Assembly (NCBI GenBank): GCA_964537875.1
Contig: CAZIDN010000005.1
Span: 1 to 64,000 of the forward strand
Source: JAPKZH01 sp964537875
GTDB lineage: Bacteria; Acidobacteriota; Aminicenantia; Aminicenantales; UBA4085
Length of the DNA stretch: 64,000 nt
Direction: 5' to 3'
The position numbers and the translations under genes are program-made. Positions 51,774-61,367 of this stretch are shown in pieces; positions within the stretch are counted from its first letter, which is position 1; each line of letters starts with the position of its first letter. The notes beneath the pieces are model-generated. The model was not told where the DNA came from. It worked only from the letters and a program-made list of their open reading frames with translations, and made no database searches.

Positions 51774-54689
51774 TTAGAATTCGATCTCACCCACGGTGAT
51801 TACGTCTTCTTTCTTGGTCAAACGGAGGGTGATGGCCTTTCGCTTCTCGTTGAGCCGCCCGTAGTGAGTGAAGACATCGACCTGGAGGGTCACGGCGCCG
51901 ACGAGGGCAGGAGCGCTGCTTCCATAGTAGTTTACCTGGATTTTATACACGCCGTGCATGCCTTTTTTGAGGAGGTACTCCTCGGGGCCATAGCCGTCCG
52001 TAAAATCCCTGGAGACATACCCGCCGATGGTCGTCAGTCTTTTGCTGTAAAACGCTTTTTCTCCAGAAGGCTCGATCACCCAGAGGTCCATGTCTGTCAG
52101 ATCCGTATCCCATGTTAGGACGATTCTGACGTCCACATCAAGCAACTTGACAAGCCTGGGATCCACAGAAAATTCCTTGATTCCTTCTCGACCGGCTTTG
52201 GCCATAATGTTGTTCATTTCGACAAGAGCGACAAGCTCGACTTCCTGGAAACGGTCCCAATCTTTGAGAACAACTTGGTAGAGCAAATCCACGGCCCGCT
52301 TATAATTCTTGAGCCTGGCCAGGACCAAAGCTAGGTCTCGGTAGGATTGCGGTTCCTCGGGCCGAAGTCTGAGGACCACTTCAAAGATCTTAGCGCTGAG
52401 GTCGAGCAAGTCAAGCTGTGCCAGCCTGTGGCCGAGGACTCTGAGAAGCGCGGCATTTTCAAGCTCCATTTCGGCGATATTGGAAAGGATACGAAGGCCG
52501 GTCTCGTTCTGGCCGTTTTTTAAGAAGAAGTCTGCGCAATCAAGGAAAAAGGCGGGAGAATCACCGTAGGTCTTCTTTTGCTCCAGGTAGACAGAGAACT
52601 GGGCCTTTCTCTCAGCCTTCTTCAGCTCATTTATATAGGGTGTAGCCGGGCTCCACTCCTTGATGGCAATGGCAGGCTCTGCTTCCCTGGCCGCAGCCTT
52701 CTCTTCCTCCCCTCTGGCCATCTTGGCTGAAGGGGACGGTACAGTTTCCCGTGAGACTTCCATTTTATCCGCTGCTTTGGCCGGCGGACGGCCAGTCACC
52801 GGCGGAGGGGTCTCGCGTTTTTGTTCTACTCTTGCCTCTTCTCTTAACACTCTGACTTTCTTTTCCTCGAATCTGAAGCCCTCGGGATATCGGAAGTCTT
52901 TGTTCCACCAGTCAATTTTTCCTTTCCATTGCTCAATGACCCGCCCCAGTTTAGACTGTTGGCTCTTCCAGACCTCCTTCTTCTTTTGTTCAATGATTTT
53001 CCAGTACTCCTTCCGCATCTCAGGCAGGGACTCCGGAGGGACGATCTCATGCTCTGCATACTGGGCCAGGCTGTCCAGGACGATCAACGATGTATCGGGA
53101 GTGACAAGGCCGAATGTCCTTCCTGTTTCCAGTATCTCCGCTTGGTTTTTCTCCTGGAAGATCATCAGACTGTCGATCTTTTTCTGGGCCCAGAAGATTC
53201 TCAAGAGATGGCCTTCAGCGGCCTCGACCTTCGAAATTGTGAATTTCACTTTTTTCAGGATTTCGTTCTTCCTCCCATAATTGAGAACAATATCGGCTTT
53301 TTCTGATTGGAGCCGGCCGGAAAGCGCGAATCGTTCCTGAACAGGCTGAGGCGTTCCCGGGTAGACATCCAAGATCGTACTCGATTTCGCAGTCACCGAA
53401 AGATAGGAAAAGGGACTCCGGCCTATCCGGGCCACAGCTGTTTTTCCCTCCACCTGGGCCAGGTTGAAATACTTCCCTCCCGCTTTCTGGGCCAGGGAGC
53501 GGAGATAAACATGGTTGGACCGTGAGTCCTCGGAAAAGATATAGACAGGAGCCTGGAAATCCCCTGGGTCATCGAGGCCGAAATTCGAAAGGCCGTCGGT
53601 GAACAACAGGTAAAAATCGGGCGCGGGCTTGCCTTTCGAGGACGCTATAGCGGCCATCTGAGTCCCGCCGTCATACTCCGCCTTCCCGACGGCATCAAGC
53701 AGTGCCTGCGCCTGGCCGTTTTTTACCGTAAAGCTCCGCTCTGTTGTTTTTTTGTTGCTGAAAAAAATCAAATCCACGGAGATCGCTTTTGCGGCGTTCC
53801 GCTGAAAGAAGTTTTCAAGAATTTGGAGCTCTTTGGCATGCGGAGATCTTGCCCTGGAGCCGGAGTTATCCCAGAGAATGGCGATCTTCTTGGGAGCGGG
53901 AGGACTTTCCTTTTCTTCTTGTCCCTCTTCGGGCCTCACGTCCCGGATGAAGAAATAATAATTCCCATCGGTCCCTTTTTGGACCATGACTTTCTGTTTT
54001 TCCACGTCTGTAAGGGTGATAACGAGGTCGGCCGTGAGAGCGGCATTTTGGAGCTTCGTCTCCGCCACATAGCTCTCCCGCCATCTGTTAAACTGAAGGC
54101 CTTCTGGCCCGCCTTCCCTTATCACCGGCTTAGCCATGGCCTTGACGACCTCGATCCTGAGGGAGAATTCATCGACCTTTCCGGAAAAATTGAGGGGGAG
54201 CCGGAAGAAGGTGTTCTTCTCATTCTCGAGAAGCTCCGAAATATATCGGACCATGATTGTCCGCGAGCCTTTGGCTGGAATCGGAAATACCCGCGTCCGG
54301 AAATTATTTCCTTTGACCCATTCGACAAGCCCCGGGTCAATGCCCCGGCGGACAATCTTCTCAAAAACCACCCTCCCTTTCTCTTTCTCAACGACAACGC
54401 CGTCGACCATAACCCCATTGATGTCCAGCGCATAGCCGCTTATCGTGGCGCCCTCCGGAAGAGGAAAATAAAGGTTCCCGGCAAGCACGCGGTTATAGCG
54501 GTTGCGGTATGTCATGGTCATCCTGGTTTCGGCCAGAAATCCATAGATCTGGACATCAACCGTGACTTTGGACAGAGAGAGCCGTTCGTTTTCCTTTTCG
54601 CCTTCGGTTACTAGGATGGGCGGGATATCCTGGGCCAAGGCCGATAAAGCAAGAACTAGAAGGAGGGTCAGGCCGATGATTCTTTTCAT
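51774..54689 (-). CDS. Exported VIT-VWA protein with TPR and DUF2135 (YfaP-like) domain
   Basis: A 971-residue exported protein. A signal peptide (about residues 1-19) is followed by a VIT domain (residues about 25-155: VDVQIYGFLAETRMTMTYRN, LYFPLPEGATISGYAL), a VWA domain (KKIAILWDNSGS, then FLLFTDGLSNFG; a D-x-S-x-S-type metal site), a charged Pro-rich linker, TPR-like helices (about 720-830) and a C-terminal DUF2135 (VLTWDTDLTDMDLWVIEPSG). Similar large VIT-VWA proteins are common in Acidobacteria and are thought to mediate adhesion or complex assembly; the function is not established. Single-gene unit. Confidence 0.88.
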   Translation of the reverse strand: MKRIIGLTLLLVLALSALAQDIPPILVTEGEKENERLSLSKVTVDVQIYGFLAETRMTMTYRNRYNRVLAGNLYFPLPEGATISGYALDINGVMVDGVVVEKEKGRVVFEKIVRRGIDPGLVEWVKGNNFRTRVFPIPAKGSRTIMVRYISELLENEKNTFFRLPLNFSGKVDEFSLRIEVVKAMAKPVIREGGPEGLQFNRWRESYVAETKLQNAALTADLVITLTDVEKQKVMVQKGTDGNYYFFIRDVRPEEGQEEKESPPAPKKIAILWDNSGSRARSPHAKELQILENFFQRNAAKAISVDLIFFSNKKTTERSFTVKNGQAQALLDAVGKAEYDGGTQMAAIASSKGKPAPDFYLLFTDGLSNFGLDDPGDFQAPVYIFSEDSRSNHVYLRSLAQKAGGKYFNLAQVEGKTAVARIGRSPFSYLSVTAKSSTILDVYPGTPQPVQERFALSGRLQSEKADIVLNYGRKNEILKKVKFTISKVEAAEGHLLRIFWAQKKIDSLMIFQEKNQAEILETGRTFGLVTPDTSLIVLDSLAQYAEHEIVPPESLPEMRKEYWKIIEQKKKEVWKSQQSKLGRVIEQWKGKIDWWNKDFRYPEGFRFEEKKVRVLREEARVEQKRETPPPVTGRPPAKAADKMEVSRETVPSPSAKMARGEEEKAAAREAEPAIAIKEWSPATPYINELKKAERKAQFSVYLEQKKTYGDSPAFFLDCADFFLKNGQNETGLRILSNIAEMELENAALLRVLGHRLAQLDLLDLSAKIFEVVLRLRPEEPQSYRDLALVLARLKNYKRAVDLLYQVVLKDWDRFQEVELVALVEMNNIMAKAGREGIKEFSVDPRLVKLLDVDVRIVLTWDTDLTDMDLWVIEPSGEKAFYSKRLTTIGGYVSRDFTDGYGPEEYLLKKGMHGVYKIQVNYYGSSAPALVGAVTLQVDVFTHYGRLNEKRKAITLRLTKKEDVITVGEIEF

Positions 54690-55008
54690 GTTGACGTCCC
54701 TCTTCTTTCCTGTTGGAAATTTTGTTTCTTTGAGACTCTAACACAAAAGGATGGCAGAGTCATAGAGAAGCATTGTATAACATGGTGGTTGGACATGGTG
54801 GTTGATGCTAAAAAGACTGGCTCCCGCGTTAACAAAATAGATGGGGGGGGGGCTCGATCCGCCTGCTGGCTCCTTTCCAAGGAGCATTTACCGAAGAATT
54901 ATCGTGGAGATAAAGAGATCTGCACTAGAATCGAGGCCCGGGCGGAGCATGAAACCCTGCCCCTCGACCAAGGGGGCGGCTCCCCCTTGGATCCCTCTAA
55001 GAGCAGGG

Positions 55009-55989
55009 CTAGGCTTTGCCGAGGACCATCGCCAGAAGGGCCATCCGGACATACAGCCCATACTCCATCTGGCGGAAGTAGGCCGCCCGGGGATCCTGGT
55101 CGAATTCCATGCTGATCTCGGTCACGCGCGGCAGGGGGTGCATGACGATCATCTCTTTCTTGGCGGCTTTCATGGCTTCAGGCGTGATGACGAACGCGCT
55201 CTTGACCTTGTCGTAAACGGCATGGTCGTCAAACCGCTCTTTTTGGACGCGCGTCACATACAGCACGTCGGTCTCGGGCAGCACCTTATCGAGGGTGGAA
55301 TATCTGTTCTGGGGGAGGCCTTTCTGGGCGACTTCGTCTGAGACGTCATTGGGCATGGGCAAAATATCGGGGGAAACATAGTTCAGCTTGATGCCGACGA
55401 ACTGAGTCAGCAGCCGGGCGAGCGAGTGCACGGTACGCCCGTACTTCAGGTCTCCGAGCATGGTGACCGTCAGGTTATCAAGACGCCCCAATTCCTCGCG
55501 AATCGTAAAGGCATCGAGCAGGGCCTGCGTCGGGTGCTCGCCGACGCCGTCGCCGGCATTGATGATCGGTTTGCCGGCGTATTTCGCCGCCAGCGCCGCC
55601 GCGCCGACATCGGGATGACGCAGGACGATCACATCGGCATAGCATCCCAGCGTCCTCACCGTATCGGGCAGGCTCTCGCCCTTGGCCACCGAAGAATATT
55701 TCACCTCGTTGATCGGAATGACCGCGCCGCCCAGCCGCTCCATCGCCGCCATGAATGAGGACGACGTCCGGGTAGAGGGTTCGTAGAACAAGTTCGCCAG
55801 AATTTTGCCTTTCAGCAGGTCGAACGTCCCGATCCGCTCGACCATGATCCGCATCTCGTGGGCCACCCGGATGATGTATTCCAGGTCGGCCCGGCTGAAT
55901 TGCTTGATCGAAAGGATGTCTTTTCCGTACCAGGGCGCCGTTTTATGGTCGCCCAAAGGAAGGTGGGGATTTTTGGCTCTTGTCGGCAT
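55009..55989 (-). CDS. pyrB: Aspartate carbamoyltransferase, catalytic subunit
   Basis: A 326-residue enzyme that joins carbamoyl phosphate to aspartate, the committed step of pyrimidine synthesis. Carbamoyl-phosphate residues are seen in EPSTRTSSSF and HPTQALLDAF, and the aspartate loop in HPLPRVTEI. The ATG at 55989 is chosen for its AAGGAG upstream; a longer reading to 56031 begins in the leader. It has a short extra N-terminal segment (PHLPLGDHKT). No regulatory pyrI follows, so it would work as a trimer or with a dihydroorotase elsewhere. Confidence 0.95.
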   Translation of the reverse strand: MPTRAKNPHLPLGDHKTAPWYGKDILSIKQFSRADLEYIIRVAHEMRIMVERIGTFDLLKGKILANLFYEPSTRTSSSFMAAMERLGGAVIPINEVKYSSVAKGESLPDTVRTLGCYADVIVLRHPDVGAAALAAKYAGKPIINAGDGVGEHPTQALLDAFTIREELGRLDNLTVTMLGDLKYGRTVHSLARLLTQFVGIKLNYVSPDILPMPNDVSDEVAQKGLPQNRYSTLDKVLPETDVLYVTRVQKERFDDHAVYDKVKSAFVITPEAMKAAKKEMIVMHPLPRVTEISMEFDQDPRAAYFRQMEYGLYVRMALLAMVLGKA

Positions 55990-56061
55990 GTTCACTCCTT
56001 GTCCCTCTTTAAGAGAAAGCTGAAAATCCATATCGGCCTAGAGTCCGTCTTTCGGGCTGAC

Positions 56062-56532
56062 CTATTTTGATTTTCCTTTGGCGGCTTTGACCCGCTCTAG
56101 ATATTTTGCGTCGAGCAGATCTCTATCCCGCCCGACGGCTTTCTTGTTCTTAATCAGGTCATCGAGAGAAATGAAAAAAACGCAGATATCTCCATATTTC
56201 ACCGTTATCCTATTTTGCCAGGCCGATTTAAATTCGATCCCCGTGCACGAAGTGATAACGTCAATTTTGATCGGGGCAAACCCGAGCTGGATGATCATGT
56301 CGTCCTTTAAAAAATCGACGGCCTGAAGGTCAGGTTCGGTGCCCCAAAAATCGGCGATGGCGGCGATTATTTTTCCCCCATTTCTTTCTGTCGCTTCAAC
56401 CAGGACATCGATGTCTCTCGTATAACGTGGTTCTGCATGAAAAGAATACGCAAATCCCCCCACAATCAGGTACTTAGCTTTTTTTTCGTTGAGTGACTTT
56501 AAGAAATCTCTGAAGTCCTTTTCGACTCTCAT
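56062..56532 (-). CDS. Nucleotidyltransferase-like protein (MNT/AbiEii type)
   Basis: A 156-residue protein with the minimal polymerase-beta nucleotidyltransferase fold: GGFAYSFHAEPRYTRDIDVL carries the GG..x8-15..T.DID motif, and a later Asp (IKIDVIT) is the third metal ligand. Related stand-alone proteins are parts of toxin-antitoxin-like or defence modules. It overlaps a small upstream ORF (56474-56665) by about 59 bases, so the two are translationally linked. Confidence 0.8.
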   Translation of the reverse strand: MRVEKDFRDFLKSLNEKKAKYLIVGGFAYSFHAEPRYTRDIDVLVEATERNGGKIIAAIADFWGTEPDLQAVDFLKDDMIIQLGFAPIKIDVITSCTGIEFKSAWQNRITVKYGDICVFFISLDDLIKNKKAVGRDRDLLDAKYLERVKAAKGKSK

Positions 56533-56665
56533 GTTTCAAATTATAAACCATTTCTCGGAGGTATTGAAGAGTATCCAATTTCTCGGCCGGTGATTTCTTC
56601 AACCAATAATTGAAATCCAGATCATCCGATTTCTTCAGAGGAACCACCCGAACCTCTTTTCTCAT
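56474..56665 (-). CDS. Small partner protein of the nucleotidyltransferase
   Basis: A 63-residue protein: DDLDFNYWLKKSPAEKLDTL followed by LREMVYNLKH and GLQRFLKVTQR. This matches a conserved small protein (W...SP.E.L..L..LR..Y.....RLQR....) often found directly upstream of such nucleotidyltransferases, so the pair may be a toxin-antitoxin-like module. The start is ATG 56665; the longer in-frame reading to 56818 lacks protein-like sequence. Confidence 0.55.
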   Translation of the reverse strand: MRKEVRVVPLKKSDDLDFNYWLKKSPAEKLDTLQYLREMVYNLKHESRKGLQRFLKVTQRKKS

Positions 56666-56858
56666 TGAGACCAGGTTATCAAATCGACTGGATATTTTCA
56701 AGTCAAATGGGAGGGGAAGACCGCTTCCCACGGGCGGTTCCCCGTGGCAGGCCTCGGGGCCTATCAACCGCTCGTCAAGGAAGAAGGGGCAAGATGTCTG
56801 TTCGCCTTTAGCCTCCACGATACGATTCTTCGGTTGAAAGCCTTCTTGCCTCGTCAGA

Positions 56859-58958
56859 TTATTTAACGGAAAAAGTGGTGCTCACTTCGGATCTGAATCC
56901 GGTCCATGTCTCTTCCGCGTCGAAATAAAGAATATAGTTTCCGGGTTTCAATTGCTGCGATTGAAAAGAGATAAAGGATATTTGGGTATAATTTTCACCA
57001 TTCTGGTGAAAAACAGAAAAAGGTATCAGGATGATTTTGCCTGTCGATCGCTCCATAAGGCGGGGAGATATTTTCATGTCCGGATACCGGTTTTCAGGAG
57101 CATAACTGCGGATCACCGCTGTCAGCCCGGCCACTCCTTGTTCCATGTCCTTGACTAATGGCGCAAATCGATTGAAATTGCAGGGATAGAGGTCTGTCAA
57201 GTCGATCGATGTTTTGTCTTGATCCTCCTTGAGGATAGGTTCTCCTTTCAAATAAAACACGCTTTTTTCAGGGACAAGCAGCAGAGGAGAGGAGAGCTTA
57301 GCCCGGGAGTTTACAGGCTCCTGAATAGCAACCTGGGCAGAGGATACGGTCGATTTTCCCGTCATCATGTTCCGCAAGACAAGGCGGGATTTGTATCTGC
57401 CGGGGGGAAGGAAGGCAAGAGAATAATAAAAAATGTCCTTTTTCGGTAATTTCGTAAAATCGACTCGCCATCCCTTGAAGCTCAGAAGATCGTCCTTCTC
57501 ATTGAAGATGAGGTTGAGGATTTCGACCTGATTGCCAGAAAGTTCTTGAACCGCGGCAGCAGGGATTTTTGAGAGCGTGATAAGACCTGACATTCCTTCG
57601 GTCGTAAAATGCATGGCTTCCACGGGAACATGAAGGGGAACGATAAATTGAGATCTTTCTTCCAGGGCCAATTCAAGAAAATCCATTTTCTTTTCGAGCG
57701 CCGTTAGCTCGCGGAATAGCCTTGGATTGAAATATCCTGCTTGAGCTTGGACCTGGCAACCTTTCCGCCTTATTTTTATGGCTATTTCATGATATTTTCC
57801 GTCCCATGTCTGCCCGATGTAGTACCCCAGGACATAAAAAGAGTTGGCGGCATTTTGGATCTCTTCCATGATTCTTGGGTAGTCCTGGATATTCCCGAAA
57901 TATTTCCCCCCTGTCTCTGCAGCCATTCTCTGGAGTGATGATTTTCCAAGCTGCTGTCGGTCTTGAAAGCCGTAGCGCGGATCTGAACTCGTGTTCGTTC
58001 CTTCTCCATACAAGGGGTAAACTGAGCTGTCCGAGGCGGCCAACATTTTTATCATGTCATTGTATCGATCGTTTAATCGAATATCGGCAAAGGCGTCCTG
58101 AAAGATGAAGTCCCGCATATTCACACCTTTCTTTGATGTATCGCCTTCGAATATCGAGCTCGGAATCCCCGTTGAGAGATAAAGAATATATTTATGGCCC
58201 TGGATATGGCTGAGCGCTTGGCCGAATTCTCTCATGATCCTCAAAAAAATGATCACCTGTTGTTTGAAGAGAAGCCGGTCGAATCTGATCTGGTTGAATT
58301 CATTGATTTGGAGGAGTTTTTCAGTCTCCTCCAAGCCAGAATTCTCCGGTCGAGCCGTTTCCCCGATCATTCCCCAGTATCTTCGCTCCACGTCCTCCGC
58401 CCTTCCCAAGACATCTTTTATGCCGATTCCTTCAACAGCCTCTCTGACTTTTTTATGATGGGTCGTCAAGTTTTCATGCACAGTCAAATACTTGGTTGTG
58501 GAATAAGAAAGGACTCCAACCTCATCCGTCGGCCGCAATTGATGATCGAGGAAGTAAAGAGCGGCGTCTTTGGCATTTTTTATCCCTCGTCCGGAATTAA
58601 AGGCAAGATCAAAGAAGAGAATAAATTTACGATTGAACTTGGATCGAGGAGGAATTTCTTCTTTGCCCGACGGCTCTGGTTTTTCGGGAAGGCTAAAAAG
58701 AATATGCCTTTCGAAATCCGTGATGGACTGGAGCTTTCCATTGTCATAAAGCTCAAAATCTTCTTTCTTGAGATCCGTCACGGCAGAACCGTTGCTATCC
58801 ACAACATAAACCTGGACCAGCTTGAGAGTGACACCCACTTCATATTTCAAGACATCCTGGTCTGCCTTTTTCTGTGAAAACGCTGAATGGTATCCATCAC
58901 CAAAGAAAATGAGGGGAAACCACAAGAAGAGAATGATCAAGCAGGCTTTTCTATTCAA
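56859..58958 (-). CDS. VWFA-related (Acidobacteria-type) exported protein
   Basis: A 699-residue protein with an N-terminal signal, an early YVVDSNGSAVTDLKKEDFEL block and a VWA-like domain (FILFFDLAFNSGRGIKNAKD, later HKYILYLSTGIPSS). These are the marks of the VWFA-related Acidobacterial domain family. The metal-adhesion Asp is present but the DxSxS serines are changed (DLAFNS), so metal binding may be altered. The C-terminal about 280 residues are beta-rich and unidentified. It starts with TTG overlapping the stop of the upstream gene (TTGA). Confidence 0.85.
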   Translation of the reverse strand: MNRKACLIILFLWFPLIFFGDGYHSAFSQKKADQDVLKYEVGVTLKLVQVYVVDSNGSAVTDLKKEDFELYDNGKLQSITDFERHILFSLPEKPEPSGKEEIPPRSKFNRKFILFFDLAFNSGRGIKNAKDAALYFLDHQLRPTDEVGVLSYSTTKYLTVHENLTTHHKKVREAVEGIGIKDVLGRAEDVERRYWGMIGETARPENSGLEETEKLLQINEFNQIRFDRLLFKQQVIIFLRIMREFGQALSHIQGHKYILYLSTGIPSSIFEGDTSKKGVNMRDFIFQDAFADIRLNDRYNDMIKMLAASDSSVYPLYGEGTNTSSDPRYGFQDRQQLGKSSLQRMAAETGGKYFGNIQDYPRIMEEIQNAANSFYVLGYYIGQTWDGKYHEIAIKIRRKGCQVQAQAGYFNPRLFRELTALEKKMDFLELALEERSQFIVPLHVPVEAMHFTTEGMSGLITLSKIPAAAVQELSGNQVEILNLIFNEKDDLLSFKGWRVDFTKLPKKDIFYYSLAFLPPGRYKSRLVLRNMMTGKSTVSSAQVAIQEPVNSRAKLSSPLLLVPEKSVFYLKGEPILKEDQDKTSIDLTDLYPCNFNRFAPLVKDMEQGVAGLTAVIRSYAPENRYPDMKISPRLMERSTGKIILIPFSVFHQNGENYTQISFISFQSQQLKPGNYILYFDAEETWTGFRSEVSTTFSVK

Positions 58959-59770
58959 TACTTAATCTCGGTTTGGACGATAAAAAATTTATAGTCTTTG
59001 TAAACAATATCTGTTTTCGATCGGACAAATTTTTGCCCCGCTTTATTGATATAGGCCTCTTCAACGGACAATCGACTCGGGAACCGAATTCCATTCTTTT
59101 CGAACTGATATTCCGAAATGATGGAGATCCTGGGCTCAGACTTGTATCTTCTGGCAATCTCTTCGATATTCTGAAAGTCTCTGATAACGATAGGGTTCCA
59201 TAGGATTTTCAGGATGCTGAAATCCTTTTTTTTCACCCAAATTTTCCCCGAAAGATAAGAAGGATCGACTCCGTAAAGAAATCTGCGTTCATACGCGTTT
59301 TTGGGAACGGCTTCAATGACGATCGCTTCTTCTCCATAAAGGGTTTCTTCGCCAATCTGGCGATAATCATTCAGAGTATTTCCGAATTCAGCAAAAAGAT
59401 CGACCGTTCTCAGCAGAACATGCTGGTGGCGAAAAGCGAGGGTTTCCAGACTGGCGTCTTCTTTGTGGAATCTTCTGCCGTTTCTTTCCAATAATATTCT
59501 GCGTTCTTTCACATCAGATCCTTTTTTGATCAGCTGATAGTCATAAAGAAATCTTCTATTAAGTTTTCGGGCAGAAGAAGGATCTCGAGAAAAATCGATT
59601 TTTTCCGATATTTCTTCTTTGCAAATAAAATCATAAATGCCGTTTTGCAATCTGCGGCAATATTCTTCGACGTTTTTCAGGATCGTGTTGAGATTCAAGG
59701 GGCCAGAACTTTCCTGGGAAGGACCATACGCCGCACTGTTTTGATAAAAAAAAGACAAGAGAAATGTCAT
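58955..59770 (-). CDS. Exported hypothetical protein, LolA/outer-membrane lipoprotein-sorting-like
   Basis: A roughly 270-residue protein with an N-terminal hydrophobic stretch (MTFLLSFFYQNSAAYG). The body has the feel of LolA/YceB-type sorting domains (VEEYCRRLQNGIYDFICKEE, IWVKKKDFSILKILWNP, ISIISEYQFEKNGIRFPSRL). The start is uncertain: the longer reading from 59890 begins inside a predicted promoter, so a start at or near ATG 59770 is likelier. It overlaps the VWFA-related gene by four bases and probably helps fold or deliver it (inference). Confidence 0.55.
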   Translation of the reverse strand: MTFLLSFFYQNSAAYGPSQESSGPLNLNTILKNVEEYCRRLQNGIYDFICKEEISEKIDFSRDPSSARKLNRRFLYDYQLIKKGSDVKERRILLERNGRRFHKEDASLETLAFRHQHVLLRTVDLFAEFGNTLNDYRQIGEETLYGEEAIVIEAVPKNAYERRFLYGVDPSYLSGKIWVKKKDFSILKILWNPIVIRDFQNIEEIARRYKSEPRISIISEYQFEKNGIRFPSRLSVEEAYINKAGQKFVRSKTDIVYKDYKFFIVQTEIKY

Positions 59771-59860
59771 GAGGATCGACAAGGAACGGGAAATGACTTT
59801 TTCCCCTGCCCGGTCGAAAGCTCCTCGAATCGGCAAATCCCTTCTCCTGATGACATTAAA

Positions 59861-59890
59861 ATTATATCGCAGGCCGACGGCCGGAGTCAA
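59861..59890 (-). promoter_or_regulatory. Promoter of the LolA-like / VWFA-related gene pair
   Basis: On the minus strand TTGACT (59885-59890) and TATAAT (59861-59866) are separated by 18 bases, in the short gap downstream of the radical SAM gene. A consensus -10 makes this the likely start of the two-gene transcript. Confidence 0.6.
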
Positions 59891-59932
59891 TTTGGAGGGG
59901 AAGACGGAGGCGAGCCCGTCCGCCTCTCTTTC

Positions 59933-61366
59933 TCAGCGGTCGAGGCTGATCTCTTCTTTATAGTCGAGAGTGATCTTGGCGCCCTTCTTGGGCCGGAGTA
60001 GCTCAACCGCCCGGAGAAACGTCTTGTTGCGCTTCTGCCATGTCCGGTTCAGCTTCCGGGCATAGTGGGCAATGGCCAAGTCGATCCACTTGCCTTTAAA
60101 GAACTTTTTCACCGTCTGTTTCATGGAATAAAATTTCTTATGGCTGAAGATCTGGGCTTTTTGAAGATCGAATATGGAAAACCGGGCCGGCCGGAAGACG
60201 GCATGGTGGCCGTCATAGAGCGTCCAGTCGCGAAATTGGATCCGGTTCTCTGAAGCGACCTTTTCGTAGAATTCTGAGCCCGGTGCGGGCGTTAAGATCA
60301 GAAACTGGGTGGTGTTGAGCTTGGCTTTTTTGGCGAAGCGGACGGTCTTCTTGACGGTTTTCCAGTCGTCCTGGTCAAAACCGTAGACGAACATGCCGTG
60401 GATATGGATGCGGTTCTTCCGAAGGACCTTGACGGCTTGGGTGATTTCTTCCACCGTCTGTTTCTTTTTCATCTCCTCCAGGCTGTCCGGGTTCACGGTT
60501 TCAAACCCGATATAGAGCGTATGGCAGCCCGCCCGCTTCATAAGCTTGACCAAGCCCACGTCCTTGGCGACATCCGCCCTGACCTGGGTTGTCCAATGGA
60601 ACTTGAACTTTTCCCGGATCATGCCTTCCAGAAGTTCCTTAGTCCGCTTCCGGTTGGCCGTGAAATTGTCGTCATAAAAGAAGATCATGTTTTTCCGGCT
60701 GTTATACTGACGGAGCTCGGCCAGGACGTTTTCCGCCGAGCGGAACCGGTACTTTTTGCCGAACATTCCGGTCACCGAGCAGAAGGAACAGTCGAACGGG
60801 CAGCCGCGCGATGTCAGCACGGGAATAGTGCTTCGCCCGCCTTTTTTTGGCTGATCCCGCTTTAGTAGCGAGAGGTCGGGAAAAGGAAGGGAATCGAGGT
60901 TGTCCGCCGGCGGCTGTTTGGGATTATGAATGATCTCCCGATCTTTCCTATAGGATAAATTGGATACTTCGGAATAATCGCCGTCTTTCTCTCGAGCATC
61001 GATCAACTCCGTGAGGGCCCGCTCCCCTTCTCCGCGGATGACGAAGTCGGCATGCTCCAGGGCCTCCTCGGCCAGATAGGTCACATGGGGACCGCCCATG
61101 ATCACCGGGATCTCCATTTCCCGGATCCGGTCGGCGATGGCATAGGCGCGGGGCGCTGTGGGCGTGATCGTGGAAATGCCCACCAAATCGGCGTCTTTGA
61201 TAATTTCATAATCGATCTTCCGCATCTCTTCGACAAAGATCTCCACGTCCCAGCCTCTCTTCTTCATGATCGTGCCCAACAGAATCGTCCCCAGCCGGGG
61301 CAGAGGGAATTGGGAAAAGATATGAAGGTTTGAGGCCTTCGGCTCGATCAACACGATTTTTTTCAT
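59933..61366 (-). CDS. B12-binding-domain radical SAM enzyme
   Basis: A 477-residue class-B radical SAM methyltransferase-like protein. Residues 1-140 form a B12-binding-type Rossmann domain (PRLGTILLGTIMKKRGWDVE, GGPHVTYLAEEAL). The cluster motif is C189-x3-C193-x2-C196 (CPFDCSFC), followed by EFVDDNF-like IFFYDDNFT and HIHGMFVYGFDQDD. This family often methylates unreactive carbons in natural products, lipids or tRNA-linked chemistry; the substrate is unknown. The ATG 61366 follows the MerR stop directly, with GGTGGAG upstream, so the regulator and enzyme form one operon. Confidence 0.9.
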   Translation of the reverse strand: MKKIVLIEPKASNLHIFSQFPLPRLGTILLGTIMKKRGWDVEIFVEEMRKIDYEIIKDADLVGISTITPTAPRAYAIADRIREMEIPVIMGGPHVTYLAEEALEHADFVIRGEGERALTELIDAREKDGDYSEVSNLSYRKDREIIHNPKQPPADNLDSLPFPDLSLLKRDQPKKGGRSTIPVLTSRGCPFDCSFCSVTGMFGKKYRFRSAENVLAELRQYNSRKNMIFFYDDNFTANRKRTKELLEGMIREKFKFHWTTQVRADVAKDVGLVKLMKRAGCHTLYIGFETVNPDSLEEMKKKQTVEEITQAVKVLRKNRIHIHGMFVYGFDQDDWKTVKKTVRFAKKAKLNTTQFLILTPAPGSEFYEKVASENRIQFRDWTLYDGHHAVFRPARFSIFDLQKAQIFSHKKFYSMKQTVKKFFKGKWIDLAIAHYARKLNRTWQKRNKTFLRAVELLRPKKGAKITLDYKEEISLDR

Positions 61367-61367
61367 C

